Shown here: positions 28,501 to 41,158 of the stretch, piece after piece
Layout: every line of letters begins with the position of its first letter
Position numbering within the stretch: position 1 is the first letter of the stretch
Source: Neospora caninum Liverpool
Taxonomy: Eukaryota > Apicomplexa > Conoidasida > Eucoccidiorida > Sarcocystidae
Direction: 5' to 3'
Assembly (NCBI RefSeq): GCF_000208865.1
Contig: NC_018395.1
Span: forward strand, 2,263,920 to 2,327,919
Length of the DNA: 64,000 nucleotides
Notes under the pieces: generated by a model
Seen by the model: the letters and a program-made list of their open reading frames with translations, nothing else
The model's database searches: none
Told to the model about the DNA's origin: nothing
Translations under genes and position numbers: made by a program

Positions 28501-31391
28501 AAGCATGTGCCATATCGTCGTCCGCACTAGAGTATGTGTTGTGGCACGGTCATGACATACAATTAACTCTGATGAAATCCTACAGGTTCCGTTGCTGGAC
28601 TGTCGCACGCCGTCCGATATTTCCACGACGAAACACTGTTTTTTCCCCGTACACAGACGAGAAAATGGCCGTGCGTGCGCTAAGGAACACACAACGCAGA
28701 TCTCAGAAACTCGCGGCGGGGGCTGAGTTGCGCTGTGTTGGGCATATTCGAATAAACCTGTATTGGCTGTTTGCTGCACGGATCCCGGGGCAGCGGACTC
28801 GAGTTGAATTGACGGTCGCCTCCGGGCATGAGTACATCTCCAATAAGACAAACAAAAGCCCAGAAAAACTCTTGTCTTATATGTATACCCCCATGGTAAT
28901 GCCCTTGGTTCCTCTGAAACGATGCCAGTAAATGGTGAACGGCGACGCACCCCCTGCCTATTGTAGGCTATACGCGAGACTTGGCGCTATATCCAGGCCT
29001 TGAAACGCACGCGTGCGGGGCGTGGGCATCTTTAAGTGAATCTCGCGTTTCCAGTCTAACGAGCTCCCGTCCTGCATAGTCTTCCATCGTCGCTTCCGTA
29101 TATAACTTGTATGTTTTCGGGTGTGTTGTCGAATTACAAGATACAATCCCGGTAACCCCCGTCTCGAGTGTGTTCGCTTTGCTCCGTGAGAGACTGGTTC
29201 TTGTTTAGACAGGTGAAAAATGGAAAGAACAGTCGTAGCCAAGAGCAATTTGAAGCATACGCTGTGGCACCTTCCTAAATGTAGCGAGTCTTCAGGACGT
29301 TTGCGAGGCTAGAGGATAACATCGAAAATCAAATTATAGGATCAGCATCCTCGATAAACGGCATGCGGTCGCAGGGGTAATCCGCCCTCCCGTTGCCGCG
29401 TAAGCCTCCTCGCAGCCACTCTAAACAATCACCGTAAAGTACCCCACACATGGCCACTGCACGAAAGAGATTTTGTGAACGAAGCTTGTTGTAAGACTGC
29501 TTCATAATGAACCTTGAACGTGCGGCGGTGGTTTGCATTCGACTGCCTGCGCGGCCGGTGCCGGCAAAAACAGATATCTTGTCATCTCTCACTGGGACAA
29601 ACAGGCGTAATGGTCCTCGTTTGCGATCCGAACGCACCTTTGCGGAGGCACGTCGGAAAGCATAACCATGCATTAGGCTCTGGATGGTCCACGCGGCCGA
29701 AGCGCTCGTGGAGAACGATGTGCTACAATCAAGAGGCCAGCTGTACTGTCGCTGACGTGGAACTCACATGACACATTTCACTCCTAGGGGCAAGTGACGG
29801 ACGTTGGAAGGCACTCAGCCAGCAGTAGTGTTACGCTCAGGTTCGCTTCGAAGGAAGACGAAACGGGTGCAGATTTCTTTGAGGTACGAAAAGAATCGAA
29901 TATGCATCTCTCTTCATCATGAGTCCTATCACATTTTGTGCGCGGTCGTACTTAGACGAGGCGAAGAAACCACAGGACGAAGCAAAACACCATTTCCCCC
30001 CCTCATGTTGTGTCCTAGAAGTGATATATCGCTATAACGCCGGTTGCATGGCGGAAGGAAAGAGAGTCAGGCAGGTGAAGTCGAAGCCTCGTGCTTCTCG
30101 GCAGCCTACCCTCTCACAGCCGTGCAATAGCCTGCGGTGCTAGCTCAAGGAAGAGGCGCATGCCATAAATAATACCACTTCTGTAAGCATCCGGACTCTT
30201 CCAATTCTCAGCTTGCCATCAAGAGAACAACTGGACTGCGACACCCAGGTGACCCCTACCCGGGTACACGCTTCTCCCCCTGGTGAAGGAGCAAGTCGGC
30301 ACGCCGCAATACGCCATGCGCACGAAACAAGGATGAAAAAGGAGGCCAATGTATTTGTCGTGATGCCAGCTGGACATTGGGAGCCGGATGCTTGAGGGTT
30401 TGTGTGGAATCCTAGCCAGTTGCATGTGTGTAGAAGCCAAAGCGGCGCCGGACGGCTTCGCCGTCAACGACCGACGCCTCCGCTGGAGAAGGAGCATGTG
30501 TGGAGCTGGTGTGTGCTCTTCCTGACATTTTCGGTGTGTGAAAATGCATGCAGTTACCCAAAGGTTGAGTGGTGACAAGCGATGTTATTTTCCCCCCAAC
30601 AAGAAGATCGCGTGGCACCGGGGAGGCACAACTTCCAACGGCATCTCGTGGGGCCACCGTCTGGGTTGGGGGATCACATTTTTCATGGTTACTCCTTAAT
30701 GCTTCGTTGGGCCTTTTGTGTGGGGAGAAAAGTGAAGTGAGGAAGCGCCTGTGCGACGGGCGTCGGAGATGGTGCTGCGGACGAACTCTATATAGACAGC
30801 CTCCCCGACCGCAGCTGGAAGACTCGATGTTGTGTGTCCGCCGAATTGCAGAACTCACACGTGGGGGGAACTTGTAGACGATCTAGAACAGTCTCCATCA
30901 ACTATACTGTCCCTATCCTAGAGAAAGGCAGGATGTGAGAGACATTCCCAGATATACCGGTGTTCTGCAATTCCAGGTGTAGTGAGTTCCCCCGGGCCAC
31001 CTCACATTCCCGCACACCCCGCGTGCCAGCGAATGGCGTATCACCCGCTGTCTCAGTTCCGGTCTTTCTGCGCCTCGTGCACGGTCACATGCCACACCCG
31101 CTTATGAAAAAGAGTATAGTTGATGTTCCACACGTTTTTTAACCTTTGCTGGGGTGTAACGCGTTCGTTTGGGTCAGAGCGTCGCAGTGGCCGTTTCCCC
31201 TTTCTTTTTTGCTGGTGTCGCGTCGCTCTGCCTGCTTCGTCTCTCAACGGCTGTTGTTCTCTCCGTCAATATACAGATAGTTTACGATGTTCCCTCGTCT
31301 TTCTGCGAGGCTGTGGGAGTTCGATTAGAATGCGTGTTTTAGCTTTGCTCGACCCTCGATAGTGCGGTGCCTTTCGTGCCCATCTTTTGAA
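25581..31391. promoter_or_regulatory. Divergent upstream region of the AP2 and transporter genes
   Basis: The 5.8 kb between the two start codons has no coding exon I can support. From about 25.6 to 27.5 kb the plus strand is purine-rich with many GAGA runs, so the AP2 sense strand is pyrimidine-rich, which suggests a long AP2 5' leader. At about 27.5-27.6 kb the texture changes to more balanced sequence. TGCATGC occurs at 28115-28121 and 30545-30551. A short upstream frame sits just before the transporter ATG. Confidence 0.5.
31330..31362 (+). promoter_or_regulatory. Possible 10-codon uORF before the transporter
   Basis: ATG at 31330 opens a frame coding MRVLALLDPR and a TAG stop, ending 29 bases before the transporter start. 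It acts in the mRNA only if transcription begins upstream of 31330, which is likely given usual leader lengths in this group. Another coccidian nutrient transporter is reported to be regulated through a uORF; that this one works similarly is inference. Confidence 0.4.
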
Positions 31392-33390
31392 ATGGAGGAT
31401 TCAAAGCCCAACTTCTTGCCCACGCCAGGGCTGCCTGTCGTTGCAGTCACCCGCCCAGGGGTTCTCTCTGTGGCTGACATAGATATTCCCCCCTTCGATG
31501 ATATCACCCAATCGGCCTCACCTGTCGAGGAAACGAAGATGGCGTCGGTTGCAGTAGATGTCCACTCGAAGCCGGCGGGAGGTTTGGCCAAAACGGCAAT
31601 GGATTTGCCCAGCAAGTCGAAAACCTCTCCCTTTAATCCCACTCTGGCGTACCTGACCTTTATGTTTGTCGGGGCGAATTCTTTAATAAACTGGATTTTC
31701 GTGATGCAAACCATTCCCTTCATTGCGCACGCGTTTCTGGACGACCAGGATTGGAACAACACGCTTCTGGGGTCCTTCCAGGCGATCGAAGTCGTCGTCC
31801 AGCTCGCAATGCTTGAACTCGGCAGCACACATGTCAACGTGGTTTGCCTTACGGGAGTTATTAACGCACTTGCGGGGCTGTTGATCGTCCCTCTGACCCT
31901 TTATACAAGCAAGACAGTTGCTGTGTGGATGCTGCATCTCGTGTGTCTAGTTCTCGGCGCATGCTCGGGCGTTTACCAGGGCTCTGGGTATGCCATTGCC
32001 TCCATGATGCCCCGGAACTTTGTGAGCGCCGTATCAACAGGTGAGCACAAGACAAGACGTGCAGCACATCTTGCAGAGCAACGGCGACTGGACATTCTGT
32101 TGGAAACGCCCCAGATTGCGTGCCACGAGAACTCGAGTCGACGTTCTCCGGTGTAGCTACAGGGGCGCAGGTCAGAGTTGAGGTTCCTCGACTCTAAATC
32201 CGACGCGGGTTTCAGCCCAGAACTGGAAACCGTACTCAATGGGTTTCGCTCCAATCCGACAACTGTCGTTTCGGCGTCTCTCCAGCAGAAATTTTGGTTT
32301 TCGTGGCGGGCTCTTTTTTCCCAGGGTCCCCGTTGTCGTTTGTCGGCGTCAACGGACTGCTTTGACGCGCCCAGAAAACATCCCGTCCTGGCGTTCTGTG
32401 CTGTTGTGTTCAGGTCAGGGGTTGGCAGGTATGTTTGTCTTTGTCGTTGTGATTGGAGCTTCCTTCGCGATTTTCGACGTCGACACCGCGGCCGGGACAG
32501 AAGGCATTGTGTGGACCGGCTTCACAATTTCCGCAATTCTCTCAGTTCTCTGTGCGGCGTCCTTCTTCGTCGTCATGCGCAAGTCGTGGGCGGTATCGTG
32601 TCTGGAGCGCGTCCGAGCAGAGCGACGCGCCAAGCGAGACGCTGCACGGGCCTGCAAAAGGAACAAGGCGCAGCAAACGCCCCGGGGAGGGGCTGCGGAA
32701 TCACCATCCGTCGAGAGTGATGGGTACACACGAGACCAGTCTTCGGCACAGATGACTATGGTGACGATGCTGCCTCCGGACGTCCAGGAGCCTCGGGCGG
32801 CGGAAAAGGAGGAACAAGGAAGGGAAGTGAAGGCGACGGAGGGGACGGAAGGGCCGGCAGGTCCGTTTGGCGTTCGCCCGTGGCCTTTTGTCCTGAAAGC
32901 TGCACTTCCCTGGCTCTTTATGCTGATTTTGCACATGTTCATCAGCTTCCATTTGTTTCCCAAGGTTGGGCCTCTCTCATGGAACTATGAGAACCCACCT
33001 AAGAATTACCTAGTCATCTTATTCGGCATTTTCTACGTTGCGGAGTTTATTGGGAGATCCCTGCCCGACCTCTGCACCATCAAAGGCCTGGGCTTCCTTC
33101 ATCTGCCTCGACGGGCCTTTGTCATCGCCGAGCTCGCCCGCCTGCTCTTCTTCATCCCCTTTGTCCTTGGATACGCAGTCAGTAACGTCCCGTTCGTCAA
33201 CAATTTCTACTGGTACTGCTGCCTCATTGGAGCACTCTCTCTCACTCAAGGCTGGCTAGGGACACTCGCTTTCTACTATGCCGTCAACAGTGTCGAGTCG
33301 CCGACTGAGAGAGAACTCACCGGCCCTATGGCAGCTATCGCCTCTCCCTTTGGCTGCGTCATCGGGCTGTACACCGCTGCTCCGTATTAG
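31392..33390 (+). CDS. Equilibrative nucleoside transporter (ENT/SLC29 family)
   Basis: Exons 31392-32040 and 32414-33390 join at a GT-AG intron (donor GTGAGC) in phase 1, giving 541 residues. A hydrophilic N-terminus of about 80 residues precedes the first membrane helix (about 83-111, with GANSLINWIFVMQTIPFI). Further helices follow around 125-145, 150-170, 178-200 and 216-235, then a charged cytoplasmic loop (about 270-355) and a second helical half. IGRSLPDL near the end of a helix and GPLSWNYENPP fit the ENT pattern, and the length fits its eleven helices. ENTs carry purine nucleosides or bases down their gradient; this parasite group cannot make purines and relies on them. It probably sits in the plasma membrane. 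The ATG follows TTTTGAA. From memory, T. gondii has several ENT paralogues, one next to the AP2 gene; the substrate of this copy is not visible in the sequence. Confidence 0.88.
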
Positions 33391-36300
33391 CGAGGACTCG
33401 CGCGAGATGTGCGAGACTGACGATACGTGTGGTGACGGGTTCGACGGGGCAGAGCGTGCGGAAAACTGCGCAAGAAGACGGGAGATAAACTATGGAAAGA
33501 GAGCGCATCTCTTGCGGTTTTCTTGCACATTCCGTTGAGTCCACGGACACCAATCAAGCGAAGCGAAGCCAGCAGGCAACGTGTCACTCTCATTCTTCGT
33601 TACAGGTTTCAGCTGGCTTATGTCTCCCCGCGACTGCGAAAGGGAAAGTAAAAAAATCCATCCGCCACCAGCGACGGGTGGAGGCTAGGGACCGGAATGA
33701 GTACGCGGCGGCAACGCGTACGCTCGGGGGAAGTGAAGGGACAAAATACCACAGCTATCACACAGTAGGGAAGAGAGGCGTGAGGCGACTTTCGGGCGCA
33801 GTTTTGTGTATGTGAGCGTGTGTGACTGAAAGCGAACAAGTAGACACAGACACCGTAGCCACGTGGGGTGCGTTGGGGATCTCTAGGCATTTCACTAATC
33901 CAAGCAGTCGGGATGCCATTTCAAGAGTTGGGCCCCAGTCCTACGTTCTGCATCGTGTAAATGACAGGGTTATACCGTATTGTGCGCAGCACACGTCTCT
34001 GTTCGCCACTGAGGCGGGATGGCAGATGGGCAACCGAAGGCGCCTGTTCATTCGTTCACGCCTAACGCCTGAAAATGCGTTGACCAGCTACCCCCATCCG
34101 TGGCTTCGTAAATGTGGATCAACGACTCTCGTGCGTGCGTCGATGGCCGCCTGGGAACCTCAGAATCAACGGTATTTCGGCAGTGCACCTTTCTATGTAC
34201 GTGAAGATGGCGCACAAGAACTTTCAGAAAGGAAATGCATGACGTCGAGTCGAGGCTGATGGGTGTGTTTCAGCGCGGCATGTTGGGCAAGGATGGGCTG
34301 GGTCCACAAACCCGTCGGTGTTTTGTCAAAGATCGCGGAGATCGGAGCGTGTAATTGAGAGTGGATGAGTACCGTTGTACAATAGAATGGTACGAGGGCA
34401 GGGATGCTGCCGTCCGTGCTGCTTCACTAGAGTGTAGAAGCAAAGATTGATCGGTTGTCACGATTGCACAGCGAATGCGGCTGTATAGACACCGAAAAAC
34501 TCAACAGTTTTTTAGTAGGGTTCTGGTGCCCATTGTCGGCTGCGCCGGCAATCGCTCGTGAACGGGTTTGAAGTTGCTTCGCGTTTGTCGTTTGACCGCA
34601 GTGCGTTGATAGCGGTGCCGTGTCCATAGAGAATCAAAGGTGCGCCGCTGCCCCATGGAGCCGTGTTGCAATTTCCCCGAAGGGTTGCGTTGTTCGCCGC
34701 AGCTCTGGGGCGTCGTCCTTCGTTGGACGAGTTTTGTATAGCCCTGAGTTGGCGTGCTACGTTGTTGACACTCTTTAGGGAGAGGAACAAATGCGAGGCA
34801 CTGTTTGGACGCGGGAGCTGTGTCTCACCGTAGTTTTATTCTTCCTCTCTCGTCTCATGTCCGGTGCCGCGTTTCTGTGCGATGCATGCCCATATCCGAG
34901 TCGGTGGACCCTACGGGGATCGGGATTTAGATGCCTGTCTTGCTTCGGGGGTGTCGGCGGCTTTTTCGCCGTTGCAGGCAGATTTGGGGTCATACATGCT
35001 CTCAACCGCTCTTGTGGAGATGCTTCCTCGTTTTGTCCCGAGCTTGCTTTGTCTGTCGATGATCTGGGGCAAACCTCTTCATTTTTGCTATCCTATCGTC
35101 GCACGGACACATGTGTATGTGCATAGTGCATTTAGCTATCGCGCTTATGTGGCTGGGCAAGTAGTCGCCTGCTCTGTGAGCGCATCGTGCCGCGCAGAGC
35201 GTGGCACACCAAACGCCGGAGCCTTCCCCTGCTTTTCACGAGTGTGTGAAACTCAAGATTCCTCTGCTTGTCGACGACTAGTCCACGTTGTTGCTTTTTT
35301 TGTTTTCGGCTTTTTCGGAACAGCGAATATGCGACCGCAACGTGAATTTCGACACATGGATGCAGTGGGTTGTCTCACGGGCTAGTAGTGATATCCGAAT
35401 TGAGGGAAAATGAGAGAGGGAAACCCAAACGTCGGAGAACCCAAGGAGATGTGGCGTACCCGGGAACGATGCGCAAAAACTCAGTGACAGCGAAAACACC
35501 GACAAGCTGGGCCGTTCTTTTGGATATTGTCAATTGCACAAAATCCCTCTTTTGTTACATTTTGTTGTCGAGCCAGACAGCTCCATAACTTTATTCTGAA
35601 TCCGTTTTCTCTTCATTAAAACGCGTGCGGGCTTTGGTGCCTTCCCTTTCCCTGCCACCGGTTCTCGAAAGGTCGACGCATTCCGGTACCGCAAGCAGGC
35701 AACCATCCTGAGGTTACCCTTCTCCCCACTTTCCCCTTAAGTGTTTGCGGTTCTGGAGAACTCATGGAATTCGTTCAATGCTTCACTGCATCTTACGACG
35801 ATGGCCAGGTTGTGCAGAAGCGGAGTATGTGCATTCATAGATGTGTGTCTGTATCTACGTGAATATGCTTGATGCACTTTCATTTGGTTATGCACGTATT
35901 TATGCATACACATTCGCGATCCCTTGCTCAGATAGCGGCTCGCTAAACGCAGGCAGGGGCCAGCTGGTATTTCACTCCGGCTCGTTCAAATGCGACTCGG
36001 TTGTATACTAACTTCCCTCCGTGTGAGCTGCCGGATGCCGTTGGAGCGAGCGCTGGAGGGACGACGCCCTGTTGAGAGTATTATTTATAACCATAAATTC
36101 TCTTTAAAAGGTTGCACCCAGTGGCGAATAGCGTTCTTGCAGCTCCTTTCTGTACATTGGCCGTAGCCAGTCCCGCCGTGAGTTTCCACGTGAGCAATTG
36201 TGGATAGTCCTACCGAACAGGCAGGTGTACGAAAGTATTCCACTGTGCCAGAAACGCTGGTGCATGTAGTCCCGACACTTCGTCGAACCCCCCCTACGGT

Positions 36301-37174
36301 TGGAAGTGCTGAAAAGGTCGAGCAGTTCTTCGACTGCTATGGCGGGGAGAAAATTCCGTCGGTGCGGTGGATTTCTGTTGCACAGGATCCAGCTATGGAA
36401 CACCTTTCGCTGTCATCCTGCAGTTGAATACCGCGTTGCCGGTTTTTCCGCCGACAAGACTGACGCTGAAAATGTTTTACTACATACTTTTTAGACAGGT
36501 GTGCTCTATGTGTGCTTTGGCGACCTACTCGCGGATCATGCCGCTCCCAAGGATCCTGCGTATACGCGAGCACCCGCTTGACTCAACACGATACGGAAAA
36601 CCCCGATCCTGGTCTGTATGCTGGGCGATCCCTGCACGGTCCAGCGAATATGCAAATGCAACTGCTTCCATTCACAATCCATGTTGACGAACAAGTTGGT
36701 AGCCCCACACACTGTGCATTCAGTTACCCGCGAGTCCAGGTACACCCCAGTTCTTTCGGGAGATCCATGGGAAGACCGAGAAACCTTATTTCGCCCAGTG
36801 GGGAAGTCATTTCGTCTTTCCCTTGTTTCGATCGGCAGGGTGCGCCCCGCAGGAGGCCTCGGTTTGCTAGAGAGAGATACCCTGTGGACGAGAAATGTAC
36901 CACATTTGGTCTTTGGAACGGCAGCACACCTTGAAACAACCTGTAATTTGGAATTTAAGAGCCTAAGAATGAGCGCCATCTTCGAGAGGGGGAACGGACC
37001 CGTTCTACGAAAGACACTGCATAATGCGCCAGAAGTGTACAACAGACAAGAAGATAAAGTGTACTACCATTCTCAAACAGTTCCCACAACACGGAAGTGT
37101 CGAAAAAGCGACAAAAGGACTGGTGCTACTCGCCCTAGTTTGGCCTCAAAAGCACGGCACCTCGATCACTGCGT
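33391..37174. other. Convergent gap between transporter and dUTPase
   Basis: The transporter and dUTPase genes end towards this 3.8 kb gap, which should contain both 3' UTRs. Composition is balanced, with no (TA)n or long GA tracts. The only frame of note is 34791-35126 on the plus strand: ATG in an ACAAATG context, a hydrophobic N-terminus like a signal peptide, then a Cys-rich stretch, 111 residues. It has no recognised family and may be chance. Confidence 0.5.
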
Positions 37175-38490
37175 TTAAGATGAAGCAGCAACTGCTGTAG
37201 GGACCTCATTTTCATTTGTTGCGTCATTTTTGGGCTTCTTCAGCTCGGGCTCCTCGACGGGGCACCCCTTGCCAACAGGGGCAGTCGTCGAACCGAAACC
37301 TCCCTCACCGCGGGCAGTCTTGTTCAATTCATCGACGAGCTGCAGATATCAGAGTTTCGTATAGCCAAAGAAGATCCACACGAACAAAACGGATTAAACG
37401 CGTGCAGACAACAGAATTGGGGGTACGTTGCGAAACCCCATTTCTAAGCTTTCATCTGTTAGAGTGTTAGGTTCCGGCTCTATTATAATCATGTTTGTCG
37501 GTAAACTGTAGCAGCGTATCACGGACTTTTCTCTTGTATTATACGCACCAAAGTGCTTCACGAACTTGAGAGCAATAGGTGATTGAGAGGTCCGCCCGAT
37601 GTTTCTCCTTCCTGACTTCCGTGGCCTGACTCGACGCACCTCCAGGGTAATGCCCTCGCCACTGAAAGCGACAGCCTGGACGATCCGATCGCCTTTCTTC
37701 AGGGTGTGCGGAACGGTCTTGATATTATCGACGGCGGCCATAATTTCTCCTCGATAGCCCGCATCGATCAGACCCACTGCGGGGAAAAAAGAAGGAAAAT
37801 GAAGCTACGGCGGTTTCCCTGCAAGTGATGTGGTATGAATAGGCGAATTGCGCATCTGTATTCCTTCTGACGGAATCACTAGGAGGATAAGTGAAATATC
37901 AAGAAATCCACTATGCGGCGGAAAACGGAAACGCAAGAGCAGATATGGGGGACTGATGAATCCAACGTTCCTCTACCGCGAACTGAATGAAAACAAGGAC
38001 GTGTCTACCCTATCTCCACCTAGCTGCTTCCTGATGCGATGCTTGAAACTCGAGGATCCTCCACGTCCAGGAAAGATTAAGAGAGATACACACATGTAGC
38101 CAAGATACAGAGAAATCGAAGGGAGTCTTGGCTCTCCGCGCTGGAAGTGTGACGAGACAGCGTTCGCTACCTCCACTCCTGCCGTGCCTGATGCAGGTGC
38201 ACACCAGAATACCTGTGAAGCTCACCTGAATTGGCCAGTCTGAGCGGTGTTTTGGAAATGCTGCTCCGGGGCATGATCAGCCAAGAAACATTTTTCTCCC
38301 CACTCTCCCCGTTTGCCGGTGTGTAGGCAGTGGCTTTGATGCCAAGCTTAACAAAAGCTGTCTCCCCGGGTTGGATCTCCTGGTCCTGCACGACGAACAA
38401 ATCCACGCCGGAATCTCCTTCGTGGTAGTGACCATGCTCAGCATACATAGCCCGGACTTCCGGAGTCAATGCTTGCACTCGGAGCAGCAT
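37175..38490 (-). CDS. DUT: dUTPase (trimeric type)
   Basis: dUTPase hydrolyses dUTP to dUMP and pyrophosphate, keeping uracil out of DNA and feeding thymidylate synthesis. The exons, in coding order, are 38490-38226, 37776-37640 and 37339-37175; the introns are GT-AG and the product is 188 residues. All five motifs of the homotrimeric family are present: GDSGVDLF (25-32), PRSSISKTPLRLANS (74-88), GLIDAGYRGEI (90-100, with the catalytic Asp and the Tyr that reads uracil), GDRIVQAVA (117-125) and RGEGGFGST (144-152). The MLLRVQ start and the SSISKTPLRLANS block closely resemble Plasmodium dUTPase. A 36-residue acidic/basic tail with KKPKND follows motif 5, longer than usual. The ATG at 38490 leaves no room for a targeting peptide, so a cytosolic or nuclear enzyme is expected. 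Confidence 0.95.
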
Positions 38491-41158
38491 TTTGTTGATG
38501 CAGAGATGGGACAACCAGAAAGGGAGACGCGGCGCGAGGAAGGCCGAGAGCAGTTACAGAGCGCCACTAAAAGTAGAGACACAGGAATGCACAGGCAACC
38601 AACAGCAGCGGGATTCCGCTTGTCTTGTCCGTAGATCAAAACAGACATCCGCATTCGGAAAAAAATTCAGAGGCTACAAGGAAAGAAACGAATGGAAAGT
38701 TGATTTTGCATGACTCTTCCGAGACAGAGCCCCCCCCTCCCCCCCCTTCCGTCGCCCCCCAACACCCCGGACACCAACCATGTCGTCTACTGGTATTTTG
38801 GCTGGGGGGAGGGCTGTGCAGGACGAGGCTAGCGCAATCATATCCAGAAAACAAAAGAAATCCTAACAAGGGACTTCAGAGCCAAACGGTAAAGCGCACC
38901 CGCTTCTGGAAGAAGCCTCTCTCATGGACAGCAGTGTGTGTCCGTCTGGCAATGAAGGGAGCGGGACACGCGAAAGCGGGGCACGTGTGTGGAAGTAGAG
39001 ACGGCGTCGTGGTGTGCCAGCGCTGAGAAAGGGCATCACCTGTGAAAACAGTATCTACGAAAGAAAGTAGAGAGGGCCCCATCTTGCGTGTTCCAATCTT
39101 ACGTGTTCCACAAATAACGTCACAGGCACACTCGCTGTTCCTGAAACCGGGTCACACTTGACAGTAATCGCGACCGGATGGGAGAGGCCAGCTGCGGCCC
39201 TGTCTCGCTGGTCCAAACTTTTGAAGGCTGAAACCGGAGTGCAGAGTTTGCTGCTGTGATTTCTAAATACAGGGTGGATGCTGTGTCTCGTGTTTGGAAA
39301 AAACGCGGTGCACACATGTGAGAAACGTTTGAGCATATACGGAGACGCCGTCTTTCCCAAAGTGACTCAGCACCCTAGAGGGCTGCCCTGGAGCGGCTGA
39401 AGAAGAACAAGCAAGAGACGGACTGTTGGCTCTGGCAGCTGAGCGGCGCTCGTATGTTCTTGGGGAGGATGCCAAAGAACGGCTCAGCAGTAGAAACGCT
39501 CTGTCCTTCTTCTAAAGAAAGCAGTCCGATAGGAGCCGCTCCCGCAGGCTGACGTGGTGACTGTAGACATGGCTCCATCCAAATGTACCCCTTTTCCATT
39601 GTGTGTAACGGTGTGTTTGCCGACCGCCGTCTACGTAAAAAGGACCAGCCTTCTCCTGCTGAGTGCCTAGATGCTACGTGGCTGAAGACGAGTCCCCATG
39701 CTTTTTCGCATAAAAACGAAAGGTTGTGTAGTAAGTCTGCTGGTACCACCAAGACGCGAGGATGATAAGATTGACTACATAAAAAAATTCGACGTCGGCG
39801 AAACGCAGCAAAAAGTGAAGGAGCCAAACGGTCACAACTAAAGAACCAGGTTAGAGTGTTATGCATACAAGGAGTAATTCTGGTTAACTTTCTGTACTAT
39901 TCAAGGCACTGCTCCCATTAACGGCCCTGCCATTTTCCAGTGTCCGAGTAGCGTGCCCGATCTCTGTCAACAGACGTGGCGGAAGGACATCTTCGTTGCA
40001 GCTGCCTTTTTCTCATGCAGCTGCGCAGTCCCTCCGCCCGTGACGAGGAACTAGAAACGGACCACACACTAATCCGACTCTTTGCTGGACTAAGTGTTAG
40101 GCTAATCCGTATTTCCTCGTGGGTTGCTGTGCGGATGGGAGCCGTTCTAACCCCAGCAGGCAGCTCAAGTGTTTAAGTAATCAAGAGTTGGTACTTCCAA
40201 CCGAAAATCCATTTGAGCAGCCGAAGACTCGCTAGGATTCTACTACGGAAAATAGGGAACTTTTACCTGCCACCATATCTCGTTATGTCACTGCGAAGGA
40301 GTGAGGTTTTGGGATGAAGACGCATTTGGCGTTAGGGCGGCGTTTCTGCTGGGCTTAAAAACGGCGCCGTTTCCTAGCACAGAAGACGTTCTTGTTTTCG
40401 CGTTGTTTGCGGGGGTAAGGTAACGGTTCCGTGCAGTGAGCCTTCCACAACAAACGCCTGCCGCTCGACAGCTGAATCGGTAATTCGGACCCGTGTGGTT
40501 GCGCATGCGGCGATGCATCTGTACAAAGTTTGGCCCACAAGCCCTGATCGAAACCATAGTCAGCTCCTCTGCTGCTGCTAGCAGCTTCGCGATTAGCCGC
40601 GTCAACACCGTGCGTTCAAATGCGGTTTCTCCTCCCGTGAGGATCCGCGGCAAACACGCCAAATAGGGTAGTACTATCACCAGCCAACGAAGCGCAGCGC
40701 CGTCTGCTGTTCAGAAGTCGCGACGTCTTCTGTCGCTTCAATCTAAAACTCGGGAGACGAGACAAGAGATCAAGGCTTTTTCGGAAGCCCACTTCAAGAC
40801 GTAAGGCTACCTCAGGGCCGTGCCTCGCTGTTTACTGAACCCGAGAAGGCTGCGCCAACAGCCATTACCGTGATCAGCCCGTCGGCACATCTGGCACTCG
40901 CCTAGATGAACCTCGCCGAATGTGTTAAAGCTGCGTTCCATGGACATGAAACAGAAAAGGACTATCTTCGCTCTCGAGTAAACTGTAGAGGCTGGCGACA
41001 TCATGACAAGAATCGGAACAACCCCACTGGTTACGGCTGGGGCGCTGATAAAGACGGGGTCAAACGTGTGCAAACCCCAAGAAGCTACTGCTCTTTTATA
41101 TTTAAATACTTCTGGAGGGATAACCTAAACGTTCGTCCTACGAGACCGACACGAGACA
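38491..41158. promoter_or_regulatory. Divergent upstream region of dUTPase and the T-F-x-P motif gene
   Basis: This 2.7 kb gap separates two start codons. No coding exon is supported. A C-rich tract at 38730-38768 is G-rich on the dUTPase sense strand, 240 bases upstream of its ATG. The remainder is balanced sequence without microsatellites. Confidence 0.5.
38730..38768 (-). promoter_or_regulatory. G-rich tract upstream of dUTPase (quadruplex candidate)
   Basis: The plus strand has C runs of eight, eight, six and four bases with short spacers, so the dUTPase sense strand has four or more G runs within about 40 bases. That satisfies a simple quadruplex pattern. It may lie in the promoter or 5' leader. 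Confidence 0.5.
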
